NCBI GenBank assembly: GCA_020637615.1
Contig: JACKKC010000010.1
Location: 1 to 64,000, forward strand
Origin: Rhodovulum sp.
GTDB taxonomy: Bacteria; Pseudomonadota; Alphaproteobacteria; Rhodobacterales; Rhodobacteraceae
DNA: 64,000 bases
Reading direction: 5' to 3'
Positions 60,717 through 64,000 of the stretch are shown in pieces; the stretch's first letter is position 1; each line of letters starts with the position of its first letter. Both the position numbers and the translations under genes were made by a program. Under the pieces are notes generated by a model. That model made no database searches and was not told the DNA's origin. It worked only from the letters and a program-made list of their open reading frames with translations.

Positions 60717-61502
60717 ATGGATCTGGGGCTGACGGACAGGATCGCCGTCATCACCGGCGGCAGCATCGGCATCGGCCTCGGTGTCGCCCGCGCCTTCGCC
60801 CGCGAGGGCGCGAACGTGCTGATCGCCGCGCGCGACCGCGAGCGCCTCGACCAGGCCGCCGCCGCCATCTCGCGCGATTTCGGCGTCGAGGCCGTGGGCC
60901 ACGCCTGCGACGTCGCCACCGCTGAGGGATGCGCGAGCCTCGTCGCGGCCGCCAGGGAGGTCTTCGGCGGCGCCGACATCCTGGTCAACAACGCCGGCAC
61001 CGGCTCGAACGAGACCATCCTCGAGGCCCCGGACGAGAAATGGCAGGCCTATTGGGACCTGCATGTCATGGCCGCCGTCCGCCTCGCCCGCGGCTTCGCG
61101 CCGATGATGCAGGCGCGCGGCGGCGGCGCGATCCTGAACAACGCCTCGATCTGCGCCACCCAGCCGCTCTGGTACGAGCCGATCTACAACGTCACCAAGG
61201 CCGCGCTGGTCATGCTGTCCAAGAACATGGCCAACGAGTTCATCCCCCTCGGCATCCGCGTCAACGCGATCAGCCCCGGGCTGATCCGCACCCCCGACTG
61301 GGTAAAGACCGCCACGCAGCTGGCCGGGGCCGACAAGGCCGAGGAATACCTGCAATCCGTCGCCGACGAACACGCGCCGATCAAGCGCTTCGGCAGCGTC
61401 GAGGAACTCGCCGATTTCTTCGTCTTCCTCTGCTCGGACCGCGCCAGCTACTCGGTCGGCGCGACCTACTTCGTCGACGGCGGCATGCTGCGCACCATCT
61501 GA
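60717..61502 (+). CDS. Short-chain dehydrogenase/reductase in the polyol operon
   Basis: 261 residues, classical SDR. NAD(P)-binding VITGGSIGIGLGVARAFARE at 11-30, NNAG at 91-94, catalytic Ser144, Tyr157 and Lys161 (YNVTK), and SPGLIRTPDWV. AGGAG precedes the ATG by about 10 nt; an in-frame TTG at 60708 is less likely. At the sorbitol dehydrogenase (smoS) position, but the sequence is not close to the SmoS I remember; the substrate, probably a polyol or ketose, is open. A 182-bp gap with a stem-loop precedes it. Confidence 0.88.
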   Translation: MDLGLTDRIAVITGGSIGIGLGVARAFAREGANVLIAARDRERLDQAAAAISRDFGVEAVGHACDVATAEGCASLVAAAREVFGGADILVNNAGTGSNETILEAPDEKWQAYWDLHVMAAVRLARGFAPMMQARGGGAILNNASICATQPLWYEPIYNVTKAALVMLSKNMANEFIPLGIRVNAISPGLIRTPDWVKTATQLAGADKAEEYLQSVADEHAPIKRFGSVEELADFFVFLCSDRASYSVGATYFVDGGMLRTI

Positions 61503-61514
61503 CCGGAGGAAGCC

Positions 61515-62984
61515 ATGGCCACCGCCCTGTCGCTGAAGACCCTGCCCGACCTGCCGGCGCGCGTCGCCCGCCCGTCCTATGCGCGGGACGATCTCAGCCC
61601 CGGCATCGTCCATTTCGGCGTCGGCAACTTCCACCGCGCGCATCTGCAGGTCTACCTCGACCGGCTGATGAACGCCGGCCGCGACCTCGACTGGGCGATC
61701 GTCGGCGCCGGCGTGACGCCCTATGATGCGAGGATGCGCGACGCGCTCGCCGGCCAGGACTGGCTCTCGACCGTGGTGGAGCAATCGGCCGCGAAATCCG
61801 AGGCCCGCGTGACGGGGGTGATGACCGACTTCCTGCCGCCGATGGACGGCAGGGCGATCATCGCCGGCCTCGCCGATCCCGCGACCCGCATCGCCTCGCT
61901 CACCGTCACCGAGGGCGGCTATTTCGTGAATCCGGCCCTGGGCAAGTTCGATCCGGAGCACCCCGCGATCGTCGCCGATGCGCGGAACCCCGACGACCCG
62001 AAGACCGTCTTCGGCCTGATCCTCGCCGGCCTCAAGGCCCGTCGCGCCGCGGGCCGCGCGCCGTTCACGGTGATGTCCTGCGACAATGTCCCGCACAACG
62101 GCAACGTCTGCCGCGACGCGGTGGCCGGCCTCGCCGCGGCGCAGGACGCGGGCTTCGCCGCCTGGGTCCGCGACAATGTCGCCTTCCCGAACGCCATGGT
62201 CGACCGCATCGCCCCCGCGACCTCGGACCGCGAGCGCGCGATCACTCGCGACGAATTCGGCATCGACGATGCCTGGCCGGTCTTCTGCGAGGACTTCATC
62301 CAGTGGGTGGTCGAGGACAAGTTCACCGCCGGCCGCCCGGCCTTCGAGACCGTGGGCGCCGAATTCGTGGCGGATGTCACGCCCTGGGAGATGATGAAGA
62401 TCCGCATCCTCAACGGCGGCCACGCGATCATCGCCTATCCCGCCGGGCTGATGGACATCCATTTCGTCCACGAAGGCATGGAGAACCCGCTGGTCCGCGC
62501 CTTCCTGCAGAAGCTGGAGCGCGACGAGATCATCCCCATCGTGCCGCCGGTGCCGAACACCGATCTCGACGGCTATTTCCGCAAGGTCGAGGAGCGCTGC
62601 CTCAACCCCAAGATCGGCGACACCATCCGCCGGCTCTGCCTCGACGGATCAAACCGTCAGCCGAAGTTCATCATCCCCTCGATCGCCGACCGCCTCGACA
62701 AGGGGCTGCCCGTCGAGGGCCTCGCGCTCGAGAGCGCGCTCTGGTGCCGCTATTGCGAGGGCACCACCGATTCCGGCAAGGTCACCGAGCCGAACGACCC
62801 GAACTGGGACCGCCTCCAGGCCAAGGCCAGGGACGCGAAATCCGACGCCGCCGCCTGGCTCTCGATGGCGGACATCTATGGCCGGACCGCTCAGGCCCCG
62901 GCCTTCGCCGATGCCTTCGCCCGCTGGCTCGGCGCGCTCTGGGCTGACGGCACCGAAGCGACGCTCCGCCGCTACCTCGGATGA
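61515..62984 (+). CDS. mtlK: Mannitol 2-dehydrogenase
   Basis: 489 residues, long-chain polyol dehydrogenase: mannitol + NAD to fructose + NADH. Conserved parts are GIVHFGVGNFHRAHLQVYLD at 30-49, LTVTEGGYFVNP, VMSCDNVPHNGNV, VDRIAPATSDRERA, EDFIQWVVEDKF and the catalytic-Lys region EMMKIRILNGGHAIIAYPAG. The length is standard. It lies 12 nt after the SDR gene, and its stop overlaps the GNAT remnant start by 4 nt. Confidence 0.95.
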   Translation: MATALSLKTLPDLPARVARPSYARDDLSPGIVHFGVGNFHRAHLQVYLDRLMNAGRDLDWAIVGAGVTPYDARMRDALAGQDWLSTVVEQSAAKSEARVTGVMTDFLPPMDGRAIIAGLADPATRIASLTVTEGGYFVNPALGKFDPEHPAIVADARNPDDPKTVFGLILAGLKARRAAGRAPFTVMSCDNVPHNGNVCRDAVAGLAAAQDAGFAAWVRDNVAFPNAMVDRIAPATSDRERAITRDEFGIDDAWPVFCEDFIQWVVEDKFTAGRPAFETVGAEFVADVTPWEMMKIRILNGGHAIIAYPAGLMDIHFVHEGMENPLVRAFLQKLERDEIIPIVPPVPNTDLDGYFRKVEERCLNPKIGDTIRRLCLDGSNRQPKFIIPSIADRLDKGLPVEGLALESALWCRYCEGTTDSGKVTEPNDPNWDRLQAKARDAKSDAAAWLSMADIYGRTAQAPAFADAFARWLGALWADGTEATLRRYLG

Positions 62985-63437
62985 ATCCCGAGATCCGGGA
63001 CGCGCGCCCGGAGGAGGCGGCGGAAATCGCCGCGCTCATCCGGGCCTCTGATCACCGACCTCTGCGCCCGGAGGACCACCGCGACGAACCGGAATGCCCT
63101 CGCCGCCTGGCTCGCCAACAAGACCCCTGAAACCGTCGCCGGCTGGATCGCCGCCCGGACCAGCGCCTGATCGTCGCCCGCGAGGCAGGCCGGCTGGCCG
63201 GCACCGCCGCAGCCCGGCCCTCGGGCGACCTGCTTCTGCTCTACGCGTCGCCCCTGATGCCGTCGGCCGCGGCATCGGCGCGGGCCTGCTCGCCGCGCTC
63301 GAGGCATGGCACCCGCCGCGAGGGCGCGCACGAGATCCGCCTCGAGAGCACCGTCACCGCCCGCGACTTCTACCGCGCCTGCGGGCTACCGCGAGACTGG
63401 ATCGCCGGCCCGGGGCGGCGCCACCGGCTGCCTGCCC
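62981..63437 (+). pseudogene. GNAT N-acetyltransferase gene with multiple frameshifts
   Basis: The ATG at 62981 overlaps the mtlK stop. The frame begins like a small acetyltransferase (MNPEIRDARPEEAAEIAALI) but shifts repeatedly. Good acetyltransferase sequence continues in other frames: ALAAWLANKTPETVAGWIAA near 63,095-63,155, RLIVAREAGRLAGTAAARPS near 63,165-63,225, GRGIGAGLLAALEAW near 63,265-63,310, EIRLESTVTARDFYRACG near 63,330-63,385. At least six 1-nt shifts lie within 460 bp, though each piece stays well conserved. Either it is a recently broken gene or a stretch with sequencing indels. Confidence 0.7.
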
Positions 63438-64000
63438 ATGTCGAAGCCGCTGGGGCATGCGCCCACCGCCCTCGTCATCTTCGACTGCGACGGCGTCCTC
63501 GTCGACAGCGAGCCGATCGCGCTCCGCCTGCTCATCGAGACCCTTGCCGCGGCGGGCCTCGGCCTCGAACCCGACGAGGTCCACACGCGCTTCCTCGGCA
63601 GGAGCCTTGCCACGACCCGCGAGATCCTCGCCGCCGACTACGGCCTGACCCTCGGCGAGGATGCGCTGGCCGGGATGCGCCACCGTCTCTACGCCGCCTT
63701 CCGCGCGGAGCTGCGGCCGATCCCCCATATCGCCGAAGCGCTTGATGCGCTGTCCTGCCCCTTCTGCGTCGCCTCGTCCTCGCAGCCCGAACGGATCGAG
63801 CTCTCGCTCACCGTGACCGGGCTCTGGCCGCGCTTCGCGGGCCGTGCCTTCTCCGCGACCATGGTTGCGCGCGGCAAGCCCGCGCCCGACCTCTTCCTTC
63901 ACGCCGCGGCCAGTCTCGGCTACACTCCCGGTGCCTGCCTGGTGGTCGAGGACAGCCCGGCCGGCGTGACGGCGGCCCGATCCGCCGGAATGCGGGTGGT
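63438..64000 (+). CDS. HAD superfamily phosphatase, 3' end outside the window
   Basis: 187 codons open to the window end, no stop seen. HAD subfamily IA: motif I IFDCDGVLVDSEPIAL (nucleophile Asp), a helical cap with FLGRSLATTREILAADYG, motif II CVASSSQPERI (Ser), motif III Lys in RGKPAPDLFLHAA and motif IV VVEDSPAGVTAA. Nearly complete, perhaps 30 residues short. The ATG at 63438 may overlap the end of the damaged GNAT gene. As the last seen gene of the polyol operon it is likely a sugar- or polyol-phosphate phosphatase. Confidence 0.85.
   Translation, partial: MSKPLGHAPTALVIFDCDGVLVDSEPIALRLLIETLAAAGLGLEPDEVHTRFLGRSLATTREILAADYGLTLGEDALAGMRHRLYAAFRAELRPIPHIAEALDALSCPFCVASSSQPERIELSLTVTGLWPRFAGRAFSATMVARGKPAPDLFLHAAASLGYTPGACLVVEDSPAGVTAARSAGMRV

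Overview
The window is a GC-rich alphaproteobacterial chromosome segment, most likely from the Rhodobacterales. Supporting signs are the SmoE/F/G/K-type polyol ABC transporter with a long-chain mannitol dehydrogenase, an olsB-olsA pair, chpT, a SciP (DUF1153) protein, a DUF4167 protein beside prfA-prmC, DUF3553, and the neighbourhoods purM-purN, pepA-holC and lptF-lptG-lptD-surA-pdxA-rsmA. Taxonomy is inferred from gene content only. Coding density is high, and many neighbouring genes overlap by 1-4 nt (ATGA, GTGA or TGATG).

Layout: 123-5844 holds an unrecognised small gene divergent from a tightly packed operon: a DUF3141 PhaC-like hydrolase, a phosphate acyltransferase, an acetate kinase and FabI. 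The fifth gene, a DUF900-type lipoprotein hydrolase, breaks off in its core at about 6,281. From there to a CAU tRNA (9755-9830) lies a foreign-looking 3.5 kb insert: an AT-rich tract with a promoter-like site, a degenerate initiator-tRNA 3' half, then DUF3489 - DUF2924 - large serine recombinase.

9.9-28 kb is core metabolism and envelope biogenesis: purine synthesis, ndk, an ABC-F ATPase, MarC, a membrane aspartic protease, an unusual SciP/CtrA-type fusion regulator, holC, pepA, LPS export and outer-membrane assembly, pdxA, rsmA, prfA/prmC and ispG. 29.5-40 kb carries four copies of a dispersed hairpin-rich intergenic repeat, a RidA/YbdK pair, a cytochrome c, an envelope cluster with three paralogous lipoproteins of no family I recognise, an indolepyruvate oxidoreductase-type fusion, a LysR regulator and a candidate small RNA with promoter and terminator.

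40-55 kb: an SMR transporter, enolase, a ThiE-like protein, ornithine-lipid synthesis (olsBA), chpT, a gamma carbonic anhydrase, gmk, yicC, a PAS protein, serB, class-II DAHP synthase, a GlxA-type regulator, a thiolase, a PQQ-type sugar dehydrogenase and a response regulator with a CtrA-like upstream site. 55.3-64 kb is the polyol catabolic operon: SorC-type regulator, SmoEFGK transporter, a short-chain dehydrogenase, MtlK, a heavily frameshifted GNAT gene and a HAD phosphatase cut by the window end.
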